Origin: Helicobacteraceae bacterium
GTDB taxonomy: Bacteria > Campylobacterota > Campylobacteria > Campylobacterales > SZUA-545
Reading direction: 5' to 3'
NCBI GenBank assembly: GCA_031258155.1
Contig: JAIRNH010000019.1
Location: 1-64,000, forward strand
DNA length: 64,000 nt
In this document: piece by piece, positions 10,017 through 18,548 of the stretch
Position numbering within the stretch: position 1 is the stretch's first letter
Layout of the letters: each line of letters opens with the position of its first letter
Notes under the pieces: generated by a model
Told to the model about the DNA's origin: nothing
The model's database searches: none
The model's input: only the letters and a program-made list of their open reading frames with translations
Made by a program: the position numbers and the translations under genes

Positions 10017-11930
10017 ATGGCGATCAAACGGATAAGATATGATTTTTCGCTTTGGGGCGAGCAGGATTCATACTACTTCAAGAGCGGCTCGCACTATAGG
10101 CTTTTTGACAAGCTCGGCGCGCACATAACGACGATAGACGGCGAAAGCGGCGCTTATTTTGCCGTCTGGGCGCCAAACGCCAAATATGTAAGCGTAATCG
10201 GCGATTTCAACGGCTATACGATCGGCGCGCACCCGCTAAAACTACGCGGCGACGGCAGCGGCGTGTGGGAGGGCTTTATCGCGGGCGTTAAAGAGGGGGA
10301 CGGCTATAAATACGACGTGGAGGCGCAAAGCGGCGCGCGAGAGCAGAAGTCCGATCCTTACGGCTTTTGGTGGGAGATACCGCCTTGTAGCGCGACAAGG
10401 GTTTATGAGTCAAAATATAAGTGGCGCGATCATAAATGGTTAAAGAATCGCGCCGCTAAAAACGCGCTTAACGCGCCTATGTGCGTTTACGAGGTTCATT
10501 TAGGCTCGTGGCGTTTTAACGCGGAGGAGAACCGCCCGCTGACCTACCGCGAATTAGCCGCTCTCCTGCCGAAATATCTAACCGATATGGGATATACGCA
10601 CGTAGAGTTTTTGCCGCCCATGGAACACCCGTTCGACGGCAGTTGGGGCTACCAGTGCATAGGATACTTCGCGCCTACCTCGCGCTTTGGCTCGCCCGAC
10701 GACTTCGCGTTTCTGATCGACGCGCTCCACCAAGCGGACGTCGGCGTTATCGTCGATTGGGCGCCGTCGCATTTCGCCGTGGATATGCACGGGCTTGCTA
10801 ATTTCGACGGCACAAACCTTTACGAGCACAACGATCCGCGCCAAGGCTTTCACCCGCAGTGGGGCAGCGCGATCTTTAACTGCGGGCGCAACGAGGTTAA
10901 GGCGTTTTTAATCTCGTCCGCGCTCTTTTGGTTTGAAAAATACCATATCGACGGCATTCGCGTGGACGCCGTGGCAAGCATGCTCTATCTCGATTACGGC
11001 AGAAAAGAGAGCGAGTGGATTCCAAACGAATACGGCGGCAAAGAGAACATCGCCGCGGTGCGGTTCTTGCAGACGCTTAACGCGGTCGCGTATGAAAAAT
11101 TTGGCGATTGCGTAATGATCGCCGAAGAAAGCACCGCGTGGTATGGCGTAACGAAACCGACCTATCTAGGCGGGCTTGGTTTCGGGCTTAAATGGAATAT
11201 GGGCTGGATGCACGACACGCTGAAATATCTCTCCTACGATCCGATCTATCGCCGCTATTATCACGATCGGATTACCTTTAGCCTCTGGTATGCCTTCCAC
11301 GAGAACTTTATGCTTTCGCTTAGCCACGACGAGGTGGTGCATATGAAGGGCAGCCTGATCGGCAAAATGCCGGGCGACGAATGGCAGCGTTTCGCCAACC
11401 TGCGTTTGCTGTTCGCCTATATGTTCGCGCACCCGGGCAAAAAGCTCATGTTTATGGGTATGGAGTTCGGGCAATACGCGGAGTGGAACTACAAGCTAAG
11501 CCTTGATTGGCATCTGTTGCAATACGACTATCACCGCAATCTGCAGACGTTTATCGCCGATCTCAACCGTTTCTACCGATCGCGCGACGCGCTCTACGAA
11601 GTTGATTTCGACCAAAGAGGCTTTGAGTGGATCGACGCGGGCGACTCGTCGCAAAGCGTTATTAGTTTTTTGCGCCGATCAAATTCTGGAGCGGTTTTGC
11701 TCGTCGTATGCAATTTTACGCCCGTATCGCGCTTCAACTACCGCATAGGCGTTCCGTTCGGCGGCGAGTGGCTGGAGGTTTTTAACTCCGACGCGGCGAT
11801 CTACGGCGGGAGCAACGTCGGCAATTTGGGGCGCGTTTACGCGAGCGACGCGCCCGCGCACGGCAGATCGCATAGCGTGTCGATCGCGTTAGCGCCGCTC
11901 GCGGCGGCGATTTTCGAGCCAAACGGCTAG
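10017..11930 (+). CDS. glgB: 1,4-alpha-glucan branching enzyme
   Basis: GlgB makes alpha-1,6 branches in glycogen. The protein has 637 residues from the ATG at 10017, which has AGGA upstream; the longer reading uses an unlikely TTG. An N-terminal CBM48 module holds FAVWAPNAKYVSVIGDFNG. The GH13 core has DGIRVDAVASMLYLDYGRK with the nucleophile Asp, MIAEESTAWYGVT with the acid/base Glu, and LSHDEVVHMKGSL. A C-terminal beta domain follows. No glgA, glgC or glgP is nearby. Glycogen genes are patchy in Campylobacterota, so this isolated glgB may serve a pathway encoded elsewhere or have been acquired. Confidence 0.95.
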   Translation: MAIKRIRYDFSLWGEQDSYYFKSGSHYRLFDKLGAHITTIDGESGAYFAVWAPNAKYVSVIGDFNGYTIGAHPLKLRGDGSGVWEGFIAGVKEGDGYKYDVEAQSGAREQKSDPYGFWWEIPPCSATRVYESKYKWRDHKWLKNRAAKNALNAPMCVYEVHLGSWRFNAEENRPLTYRELAALLPKYLTDMGYTHVEFLPPMEHPFDGSWGYQCIGYFAPTSRFGSPDDFAFLIDALHQADVGVIVDWAPSHFAVDMHGLANFDGTNLYEHNDPRQGFHPQWGSAIFNCGRNEVKAFLISSALFWFEKYHIDGIRVDAVASMLYLDYGRKESEWIPNEYGGKENIAAVRFLQTLNAVAYEKFGDCVMIAEESTAWYGVTKPTYLGGLGFGLKWNMGWMHDTLKYLSYDPIYRRYYHDRITFSLWYAFHENFMLSLSHDEVVHMKGSLIGKMPGDEWQRFANLRLLFAYMFAHPGKKLMFMGMEFGQYAEWNYKLSLDWHLLQYDYHRNLQTFIADLNRFYRSRDALYEVDFDQRGFEWIDAGDSSQSVISFLRRSNSGAVLLVVCNFTPVSRFNYRIGVPFGGEWLEVFNSDAAIYGGSNVGNLGRVYASDAPAHGRSHSVSIALAPLAAAIFEPNG

Positions 11931-11998
11931 CCGCGCAGACATTTTTAGGCATAATGCCGAGCGTTTCGTAAATAATTATTAACATTCAAAAGGCTATC

Positions 11999-12979
11999 GT
12001 GAGGTCCGTAGTTCGTCACTCGTTGTTCGTCTTTCCGTTGATGGCTCTGCTTGGCATCGCGCTTGCGTTGATAACTATGCGTCTAGACGACAAAAATTTA
12101 TCGCGCGAAAAGCTGTTAACAGCGCTTGATCGGCAAATTTCGCTGATTGGCGAAACGCCTAAAGAAGCGCTATTAAACGGCGCGTTGCTGGGGCTTGGAG
12201 ACGGCGCGCTGGAGAGAGCGATTAACGCCGTAAACGACCATTACAAACGCGACCTCTCGCCTTTGGTTTCGCCGGGGGAGCTTTCCAGCGACGCGATCGA
12301 CAAATTGAACGCGGCGGAAAAATTGTGGGAAGCTATGCAAATTAAGACGAGGCGAATTTCCGCCGCTAAAGCCGCGATCGCCAAAGAGAGCGAAACGTTT
12401 TTGCAACTTGCGCCAAAGCTAAGGCAATCCACTCAGGAGCTTGCGCAGATGATGGAAAATAGGCGCGTTTCGTTGCAGACTCTTCAGGACGCAAAAAAGC
12501 AGGTCGATCTTGCCGAAAGACTAAATTTTATCGCTTCCGTCTACTTAGCGGACGGCGGCAACGCGCGTTACGAGGAGCTTTTACGCGCGATCGATAACTA
12601 TTCGCAAACGCTTTACGGTTTTTCAAACGCGGATAATATGCAGGCTTCCGTGCTGGCGCTCGTCGGCGACAATCAACTCTCTTGGAAAGATTATCAAGAG
12701 TCGCTGACCAAAGCGATCGGCAACAGAAAACAGATGATTGACGACATTGCGGAAATATATCGCGAAAGCGACGCGCTATACGCGGAGCTAAATTCGGTTA
12801 AAACCGAGATTATCGGCGCAAGCAAGTCGTTTATGCGCTCCGCGCAGATCGCGCTGACGTTGCTGATCGCCGCGGCGATCGGATATGCGGTTTGCCTGCT
12901 TATACCGTTTCGCAAGGAGCGTCAAAGCGCGCGCAAAAAAGAGTTCGTCGGCGAAGAAAGCCAAGAAACGATCGCTTAA
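11999..12979 (+). CDS. Two-TM membrane protein with long helical periplasmic domain
   Basis: The start is a GTG with AAAAGG upstream. The 326-residue product has a TM helix at about residues 9-27, about 250 mostly helical residues with coiled-coil stretches (LAPKLRQSTQELAQMMENRR, AKKQVDLAERL), a second TM helix at about 278-298 and a short basic tail. This resembles the ligand-binding half of a chemoreceptor or PilJ-type sensor, but no HAMP, methyl-accepting or kinase domain follows. I do not recognise the family. A CATAAT -10 candidate is at 11950-11955. Confidence 0.65.
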   Translation: MRSVVRHSLFVFPLMALLGIALALITMRLDDKNLSREKLLTALDRQISLIGETPKEALLNGALLGLGDGALERAINAVNDHYKRDLSPLVSPGELSSDAIDKLNAAEKLWEAMQIKTRRISAAKAAIAKESETFLQLAPKLRQSTQELAQMMENRRVSLQTLQDAKKQVDLAERLNFIASVYLADGGNARYEELLRAIDNYSQTLYGFSNADNMQASVLALVGDNQLSWKDYQESLTKAIGNRKQMIDDIAEIYRESDALYAELNSVKTEIIGASKSFMRSAQIALTLLIAAAIGYAVCLLIPFRKERQSARKKEFVGEESQETIA

Positions 12980-13017
12980 AGCTAGATCTAATCAAGTTAA
13001 TCATAATTGTAGTGGAG

Positions 13018-13023
13018 TATAAT
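13018..13023 (+). promoter_or_regulatory. Probable -10 box of dapF
   Basis: TATAAT in an AT-rich context (GAGTATAATTAACG) ends 30 bases before the dapF ATG. There is no clear -35 element, which is normal for the vegetative sigma factor in Campylobacterota. It places dapF in its own transcription unit. Confidence 0.5.
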
Positions 13024-13053
13024 TAACGTTAAACGCAACTATAGGGTAACTAA

Positions 13054-13803
13054 ATGATTTACTGCAAATACAGCGCGAGCGGCAACGATTTTATTATAAC
13101 TACGGCGTTTAAGAGCGCAAATCGAAGCAAATTGGCAAAAAAATTATGCGATCGCCGACACGGAATAGGAGCCGACGGTATGATAGCGTTGTTGCCGCAT
13201 AACGATTATGACTTTACATGGGAGTTTTATAACGCGGACGGCTCATGCGCCGCAATGTGCGGAAACGGAGCGCGAGCCGCCGCTTTATACGCGTATCATA
13301 ACGCGCTGGCGGGGACAAAACAGCGGTTTCTAACCGGAGCGGGCGTGATTTCGGCGGAGATAAGCGCGAAGGGGATAGTTGAAGCGCAATTAACGGAGCA
13401 TAAAGTTTTGCGCGAGGAGGTCAAAGAGTTCGGCGCGACTTGGCGGCTAATCGACGTCGGCGTGCCGCACTTGGTCACAAGCGGCAGATTATCCATTTTC
13501 GATCGCTTTCCTTTAAGCGAGCTTAGGCGTAAATACGACGCGAACATAAGCGTTTATTCGTTACGAAACCGCGCGCTTAGAGTTCGCACTTTCGAGCGCG
13601 GCGTGGAGAGCGAAACGCTGGCGTGCGGCACGGGTATGGCGGCGTGTTTTATCGCGGCGTTTGATACGAAGAAGATCGCCACGCCATATATCGCTTACCC
13701 AAAAAGCGGCGAAAAAGTAACGCTTTCTATTATCGATAACCGCGTTCGCTTAAAAGGCAAAGTCGTTAGATTATTTAACGCGATAGTCGGCGACGACCTA
13801 TAA
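13054..13803 (+). CDS. dapF: Diaminopimelate epimerase
   Basis: DapF converts LL- to meso-diaminopimelate for lysine and peptidoglycan. The 249-residue protein has both active-site cysteines: Cys69 in AAMCGNGARAAA and Cys191 in ETLACGTGMAA. The N-terminus MIYCKYSASGNDF and HGIGADGMI are typical. It is slightly shorter than the 270-280 residues common in other proteobacteria. It stands alone, followed by the repeat-rich intergenic region. Confidence 0.95.
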   Translation: MIYCKYSASGNDFIITTAFKSANRSKLAKKLCDRRHGIGADGMIALLPHNDYDFTWEFYNADGSCAAMCGNGARAAALYAYHNALAGTKQRFLTGAGVISAEISAKGIVEAQLTEHKVLREEVKEFGATWRLIDVGVPHLVTSGRLSIFDRFPLSELRRKYDANISVYSLRNRALRVRTFERGVESETLACGTGMAACFIAAFDTKKIATPYIAYPKSGEKVTLSIIDNRVRLKGKVVRLFNAIVGDDL

Positions 13804-13959
13804 TCCTCGCGCGATTTGCGAAAAGTTAGCGCTTAGGCGGGCGAAAACAGATAACTCGCGTAAAATCATAAATAGAACGCGACGCTAAAACCGCTTTATC
13901 GATCTTCGCGCGCTACGTTGTTTCCCGCCGATTACGTTTATCGTTTGGCAACCCTTCCC

Positions 13960-14226
13960 GCGTCATACCCGCGCGAGAACGACAATGCGCGCCATATCGC
14001 GTCCCCTCCGTCATACCCGCGCGGAGCAAGCGCGAGCGCTTCGTAATCGCGAAGGAAGGCTGGTATGCTCTCGTCATACCCGCGTGGGCAGGTATCCATC
14101 TTTTTGATGATCGTTGTTGTGGGTTCTCACATTTTGTTAAGTCTAATAGAAATAGATTCCCGCTTTCCTACGCGCCTCGCGCCCCTATCAAAGCGGGCGT
14201 TTCGCGGGAACGACAGGGGGGGGGGG
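13960..14226. repeat. Cluster of REP-like elements
   Basis: At least three GTCATACCCGCG arms occur, with partner arms such as CGAGAACGAC (13974-13983) and CGGGAACGAC (14205-14214), so each unit is an imperfect hairpin. Related copies lie near 19565-19690, 27003-27032, 40440-40480 and 41090-41150. The type GTCATTCCCGCG...CGGGAATGAC is widespread in bacteria as a REP/MITE-like element. None is inside a gene. Confidence 0.75.
14216..14226. repeat. G11 homopolymer
   Basis: Eleven consecutive G follow a REP-like arm. Such tracts are hypermutable in Campylobacterota and often sit in contingency genes. This one is in non-coding DNA, about 310 bases beyond the 3' end of the lipoprotein gene. Confidence 0.9.
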
Positions 14227-14533
14227 CTGAAATATAAGCGGCGGTTGGCTTGCAGTTTGGCGGTTATGTCGCGTTACTTATTGGAGCGCGCATTGTCGTT
14301 CTCCGGACTTTGGCGCGCAACGCGAAAAACAGACGCTAGTCGCCCGATTGCCGTTATCCCAAGTTAACGAAGCGCTATATCGCCTTCTTTTGCCCTTTCC
14401 AATTTTCCCGCCCTCGTCTGTTTTCATTGTTTCGGCTACGCGAGCGCTAAGCGCCAAATTGGAACGAGACCATAGCCCCCGCCTTAGTCAAAGCGGGGTT
14501 AGCGCTAACGAAGGCTAGATCGCATAAAGCGGC

Positions 14534-15393
14534 TTACCATATTTTTGTAAAGTCCGTCGCTTTCGAAGCGTCCAAAATCCTGCCGTTCTCATTTACGCCA
14601 ATAATCGGCGTTACGGTTATGTTGCCGTCCGTCTTAGTCGCGTATTGAAAAGCTTCCGCTCCGTATGGCGGCAGAAAGATAAAGAATACGTCGTTAATCG
14701 TCGAGTATTGGAACTGCATAGACATATACGGATCAACCGACAAGTACTGATAGTCGCCGTTTGGCAAGAAGACCTGAATCGTCTTAGAGTAACCGTCGTC
14801 TTCGGTTTCTGGCGGCAGTAGCGCTTGCCACGCTCCGGTTAGATTATTGTCCGCGTTGGACGGCTTCGAGAGATCCGCGGCAATGTCTTGCTTAATAATC
14901 TGCGAGCTAGCTTTGCGCTTAAACGACGTCGTATTTTCAGCCGTAAAGCCTCCAACACCGTCAAACTCGCCCTCGGTAACGCTGATGGTATTGTTGTCGA
15001 TCACCGCGTAGGAATACGCGGCGATTCCCTCAAAGTCAAAGAAGGTTACTTGATAGCCGTCTTTAACGACATACGCGCCCGTAAAAACGCCCAAACCGGC
15101 GAAACTCACTTCGACGGTTCCGTTGGTTTCAAATTTGAAATCCGCCGTCGCGCTCATGCTGGGAATGTACGCGTTCCACTCGCCGAGAAACGGGTTTTCT
15201 AGCTCTGAAAGCCAGACCTCTTCGGTTTGGGAGTTACCCCCCCCCCCCCCCCCGTCAGATCGCAGCCTAACAGGGCGAAGCTCGCCGCAACTAAACCAAG
15301 CGCGGTAATCGTCGCGCCAATCGTTTTGAGGATAAAGACGCTTGCGAAAACGCTTTTCGCGCCAATCCTAAAAACGCGGCTACGCCAGATCAA
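14534..15393 (-). CDS. Phase-variable lipoprotein, OFF as sequenced
   Basis: Two reading frames form one gene when the C17 tract (15237-15253) changes length. The first part starts at TTG 15393 and encodes a lipoprotein signal (FILKTIGATITALGLVAASF, then the lipobox LLGC) followed by DLT and a poly-Gly run. As sequenced it shifts into a frame stopping at 15199. The second frame is open from the tract, reading NSQTEEVWLSELENPFLGEW and on to the stop at 14534, about 235 residues of beta-rich, lipocalin-like repeats. Fifteen or 18 C would join them. The mature protein would be a surface or periplasmic lipoprotein of unknown role. Confidence 0.8.
15237..15253. repeat. C17 tract (poly-G on the coding strand)
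   Basis: Seventeen C lie just after the lipobox region of the leftward lipoprotein gene and encode poly-Gly in any frame. Bookkeeping of frames shows 17 is out of frame, while 15 or 18 would restore one continuous protein. Tracts this long slip at high rates in Campylobacterota. Confidence 0.95.
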
Positions 15394-15671
15394 GTAATGA
15401 ATCGGCGCGAGCTACCGATCTCGCGCGGCGGGCGCGGCGTAAATTTAGCGGCGCGTTGGAGCGAATTGCGACCGAATAGATAGGACAAGCGGACTGCCGT
15501 TTGTCGGGGCGGCAAAGGGAAAATTGCGCGCTCGAATTCATAAGAGAAACGATTCGTAACTTAACGAGCGGGAGAAACAAACAATATTAGTTGTATAAAG
15601 GCTCGATTTAGGAATACTAGCGCGTTATTTATTCTTTCCGCGATATGGCGTTGCCTGTCGAAGCCGCATAT
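15394..15671. other. Upstream region of the lipoprotein, no gene seen
   Basis: About 280 bases lie between the nickel transporter operon and the lipoprotein start. I see no coding sequence with a credible start or known motif; the short open frame within it looks like chance. It should hold the lipoprotein promoter, but no clear TATAAT-like box stands out. Confidence 0.5.
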
Positions 15672-15697
15672 AAAAAAGGCGGCTAAGCGACGGCTTA
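15672..15697 (-). terminator. Probable terminator of the nickel-uptake operon
   Basis: On the minus strand CTAAGC-CGTC-GCTTAG forms a six-base-pair stem with a four-base loop, followed after CCGCC by six T. It overlaps the stop codon of the CbiQ-like gene, so the operon appears to end here with no ATPase gene beyond. Confidence 0.5.
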
Positions 15698-16423
15698 GAA
15701 CAGCGCGCCAAAGCGTAAAAACGATAGCGCCGCGATCGCGGCGAAGGTAAGAGGTATAAGCGATAAACGCGGTTTATTTAGCGTTAATATCTCGCCGTTA
15801 AATCCGCGCAGGATCATTGTTTTTCTAAGCGCTTCGGCGCGATCGAAACATTTAATCGCTAATAGCCCGGTGAAAGAGGCGATCAGACGATAGCTTGTCA
15901 TATTAGCCGTCAGTTTGTATCCGCGCAGATATAAAGCGCGTTTGAAGCGATCAAACTCCGTTTTTAATAATCGCGCGATCTTAGCTGAAAAAAACAGCGA
16001 CGATACCAACTTTCTATGCGCGCGCAACCTAGAAAAACCAAGCGCCACGCTCGATTCGTCCGCGCGGGCGAACAAGATCAGCGAAACGAACAGAAGCAAG
16101 TTAGACCGCGCGAAAACCAGTAGCGCAAGATCGTTTTGCCCGCCTACTAACAGGCTCGCTACCAAAACGGCGATAAATAGATTTAACGCGATCAACCGCT
16201 TCAAGGTTATTAACAGATCGCGCCGCATAATAACGCAAAGCGCTATTGGCAACGCGATCATCGGAAGGTATATCTTGTCGCTAGGCGCGACGGCGAGCGA
16301 ATAGACGATAAGAGTAATTATTCGCTCGGCGGAGGTCTCTTGCGTTTTACTAATCGTCGTCGTTTCTCTAAGCCTCTCGCGCTTGACTAGTCGCGCAAAA
16401 CGCGATCGCGGCGCGCGTATCAA
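15695..16423 (-). CDS. nikQ: ECF transporter T component (CbiQ/NikQ-like)
   Basis: This is the energy-coupling transmembrane subunit of a metal ECF importer. It has 242 residues and several hydrophobic helices. The paired signatures ALYLRGYK and MILRGFNG (about residues 165 and 210) correspond to the cytoplasmic motifs that contact the ATPases. The TTG start overlaps the stop of the preceding gene by four bases. The NikK/NikL-like neighbours point to nickel rather than cobalt. No ATP-binding subunit follows. Confidence 0.85.
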   Translation of the reverse strand: MIRAPRSRFARLVKRERLRETTTISKTQETSAERIITLIVYSLAVAPSDKIYLPMIALPIALCVIMRRDLLITLKRLIALNLFIAVLVASLLVGGQNDLALLVFARSNLLLFVSLILFARADESSVALGFSRLRAHRKLVSSLFFSAKIARLLKTEFDRFKRALYLRGYKLTANMTSYRLIASFTGLLAIKCFDRAEALRKTMILRGFNGEILTLNKPRLSLIPLTFAAIAALSFLRFGALF

Positions 16424-16851
16424 GCCGATCGCCCGCTTGCGGGCGCTTTTTCGCGTTTAATTAACCTTAGCGCCGCAAAAAACAGCGCGATCGCGCCAAG
16501 AGATAACGCGCCTTTAGCCAGCGAAATCCATAGCGGCGTTTCGGCTTCTTCGGCAAATTCGCCCGTAAGCTCATAATCAATCTGCGCTTGATGACCCATG
16601 CCGCCGTCAACGCGCACAATAATTTTGTTGGCGTTTATCGCGATCGCGGCTTTGCCGTTTTCGTCGGTTTTCGCGGTCGCGATCTCTTTTGCGTTTTGGT
16701 CAAAAATCCAGACGGCGCACTCTTTACACGGCGCGGATTTTGTGAAGTAACTTTGTATATAAATCGTGGCGTTTTCGTCGGTAACGAACAGATTTATCTT
16801 ATGGGCAAATCCGCACGCGGCAAGCGCCAAAACGAGCAAAATCGCTCTCAT
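16420..16851 (-). CDS. nikL: Nickel ECF accessory subunit NikL-like
   Basis: A 143-residue protein has a signal peptide (MRAILLVLALAACGFA), a periplasmic beta-sandwich resembling carboxypeptidase-regulatory domains (TKSAPCKECAVWIFDQNAK, TDENGKA) and one C-terminal TM helix. This is the layout of NikL/CbiL-type subunits that accompany CbiM/NikM in metal ECF systems. A CxxC pair lies in the periplasmic part. It overlaps its neighbours on both sides by four bases. Confidence 0.8.
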   Translation of the reverse strand: MRAILLVLALAACGFAHKINLFVTDENATIYIQSYFTKSAPCKECAVWIFDQNAKEIATAKTDENGKAAIAINANKIIVRVDGGMGHQAQIDYELTGEFAEEAETPLWISLAKGALSLGAIALFFAALRLIKREKAPASGRSA

Positions 16852-17474
16852 TTCGCCCTTTTCGCCGTCAGTTCAGGTCTGACCCGCTCGATAAAATCCA
16901 GCGCCAATAGAGTTATGACCCCTTCGATCGCCGCTATAGGCAGATGGGCTAAAAACGCCAGTTTCGCCGCGTCGATAAAACCTTCGCCGTTGATCGCCAA
17001 AACAAACGCGAGTAAAATCGCTCCCGATAACACGGGCAGAAAGCCTATCAAAAACCAAATAATCCGCTTGCGCCAGAAGCAAGCGTCGCGTCTGCCGAGC
17101 GCGGCTTGCGGGATTAGCGAAAATAGCGCCCATCCAAGTAGCGACGGAAGCGTTAGCACGCACAGATTTACCCCATAAACGCTTACGCCGCCGTAGCCAA
17201 ACAGCAGCGCCTGCATTATCAGCGCCGCGCCGATCGCCGCAAACGCTCTAAATCCGATTAACGCGCCGATAACGCCGTTAAGAATCAGATGAACGCTGGT
17301 AACGCCGATTGGTATATGGATAAACGACGCGACAAAAAAAAGCGCCGAACACGCCGCCGTTTTGGGAATCTCTTCGTTTTTTAAGGTCGCCAGCGAAGCG
17401 GCGAGCGCCGCCGCGCCCGCCGCCCAGCCGACGGCTAGTATTTCGGGGCGCAACGCGCCTTCGGCGATATGCAC
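16848..17474 (-). CDS. nikM: ECF transporter S component (CbiM/NikM-like)
   Basis: This is the substrate-binding membrane subunit of the metal importer. The family coordinates the metal through its extreme N-terminus, normally MHIxxG, and here it is MHIAEGALRPE from a GTG start. The 208 residues form about six or seven helices. PIGVTSVHLILNGVIGALIGF carries the second conserved His region. It follows the DUF4198 gene by 62 bases and overlaps the NikL-like gene by four. Confidence 0.88.
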   Translation of the reverse strand: MHIAEGALRPEILAVGWAAGAAALAASLATLKNEEIPKTAACSALFFVASFIHIPIGVTSVHLILNGVIGALIGFRAFAAIGAALIMQALLFGYGGVSVYGVNLCVLTLPSLLGWALFSLIPQAALGRRDACFWRKRIIWFLIGFLPVLSGAILLAFVLAINGEGFIDAAKLAFLAHLPIAAIEGVITLLALDFIERVRPELTAKRAK

Positions 17475-17536
17475 GAGCGCTTACGCTCTCGCGGCGTGTT
17501 TTGCCGCCGCGCCGAACAGGGGTTTAAGCCGCATTA

Positions 17537-18298
17537 TTATTTGTAGCTCTCCGTTTTTAGCCACAAAACCGCGCCTAATTCGATCGGGTATTTTTTGCCC
17601 TCGCGGGTTATCGTCTCGTCGTCGTCGATCAGCGCGGCGAAGCCCCACCACCCCTCAAGCGGCAGAACGGCGCGGAAAACGCCGTTCGCGTCGGTTTTCG
17701 TAACTAGCGTTACAAACGAATCGTTTGGCGCCTTTAACTTCTTGCCGTCGTTATAAAACTCGATTTCAACCTCCGTATCTGGCGCGATCTTGCCTTTATA
17801 CAGAACTTGCCCCTCGAATAAACCGCCCTTTAGTATGGAATACGGGCGGCTTAGCGGCACGATTTCGGCTTTCAAGCCTATGGGCGCGTCCCACTCCTCG
17901 TCCGCGCCGAAGGCATTTACAATAGTTTTCGTTTGATGGCGGATAAACTTCTCCTCCGCGGGCTCGAAATAGGGAACGGGATCGATATAGAACTGATACA
18001 CGGCGGGGCTTTTAACGGCATACGACGCGCTCCACACGCTCTGCTTGTCCTTTTTCGCCTCTTTGAGCGAATTTAAGAACGAAGTTTTTTTGCCGTCCGC
18101 AAACACGCCCGCGTCTTGCGGCTTGACCAGATTCATAAGCTCCTGCTCGAACGGGTGCGTAAATTCGTAAGCGATCGTAATTTCGGCTTTGTCGCCCTGC
18201 TCGATCACGCTCTTGTTGGTTTTCACCACCTGAAAATGCGCCGACAGCGGCGCGGTCAAAACGGCGATCGTAGCGATCGCCTTTATCGGAAAATTCAT
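17537..18298 (-). CDS. nikK: DUF4198 periplasmic protein (NikK-like)
   Basis: From the ATG at 18298 (GGAG upstream) the product has 253 residues, with a signal peptide ending at about APLSA. Next comes HFQVV, a His-first mature end common in metal-binding DUF4198/NikK proteins. A beta-rich domain and C-terminal TKTDANGVFRAVLPLEGWWG follow. Members sit beside nickel ECF transporters and are thought to bind the metal in the periplasm. It heads the nikKMLQ-like operon. Confidence 0.82.
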   Translation of the reverse strand: MNFPIKAIATIAVLTAPLSAHFQVVKTNKSVIEQGDKAEITIAYEFTHPFEQELMNLVKPQDAGVFADGKKTSFLNSLKEAKKDKQSVWSASYAVKSPAVYQFYIDPVPYFEPAEEKFIRHQTKTIVNAFGADEEWDAPIGLKAEIVPLSRPYSILKGGLFEGQVLYKGKIAPDTEVEIEFYNDGKKLKAPNDSFVTLVTKTDANGVFRAVLPLEGWWGFAALIDDDETITREGKKYPIELGAVLWLKTESYK

Positions 18299-18548
18299 CT
18301 TTGCTCCTTCACACCATTTGGTATTCCGTAATACTAAAGAAATAGAACTTAATAAAAAATTAAAACGGCTACCATTTTTCTCGATAAACCGCGCGCGCTT
18401 GAAAACTTGGCTTAAAAACCTTCGCGGTTCCGAATTGCGCAAGTCAAGGCTCGCGCCGCGCAACCCGCAAACGTTTCGGCGGCTTGCTAGACAAAGCGCG
18501 GGGGAAATCCCTGAAATTACGCGCTCGCAACGGAGCAAAGCGGCGCGG

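Larger units (their letters stand above)
13804..14533. other. 730-bp non-coding region with REP-like palindromes and a G11 tract
   Basis: No convincing gene is present. The left half carries several copies of a palindromic element with the core GTCATACCCGCG (near 13961, 14009 and 14070) and a diverged copy ending at a run of 11 G (14216-14226). Between copies is a segment with GGTATCCATCTTTTTGATGA, also found near 19627. The rest, to the end of the lipoprotein gene, shows nothing I recognise. Open frames here read through the repeats and are not genes. Confidence 0.7.

Noticed and set aside
14065-14367. 100-codon + strand ORF across the repeats and the G11 tract
   Set aside because: Its translation is a read-through of REP-like palindromes, with no ribosome-binding site or known motif.
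15380-15580. 66-codon minus-strand ORF upstream of the phase-variable lipoprotein
   Set aside because: No ribosome-binding site and a translation full of Arg and Ser; overlaps the lipoprotein start.
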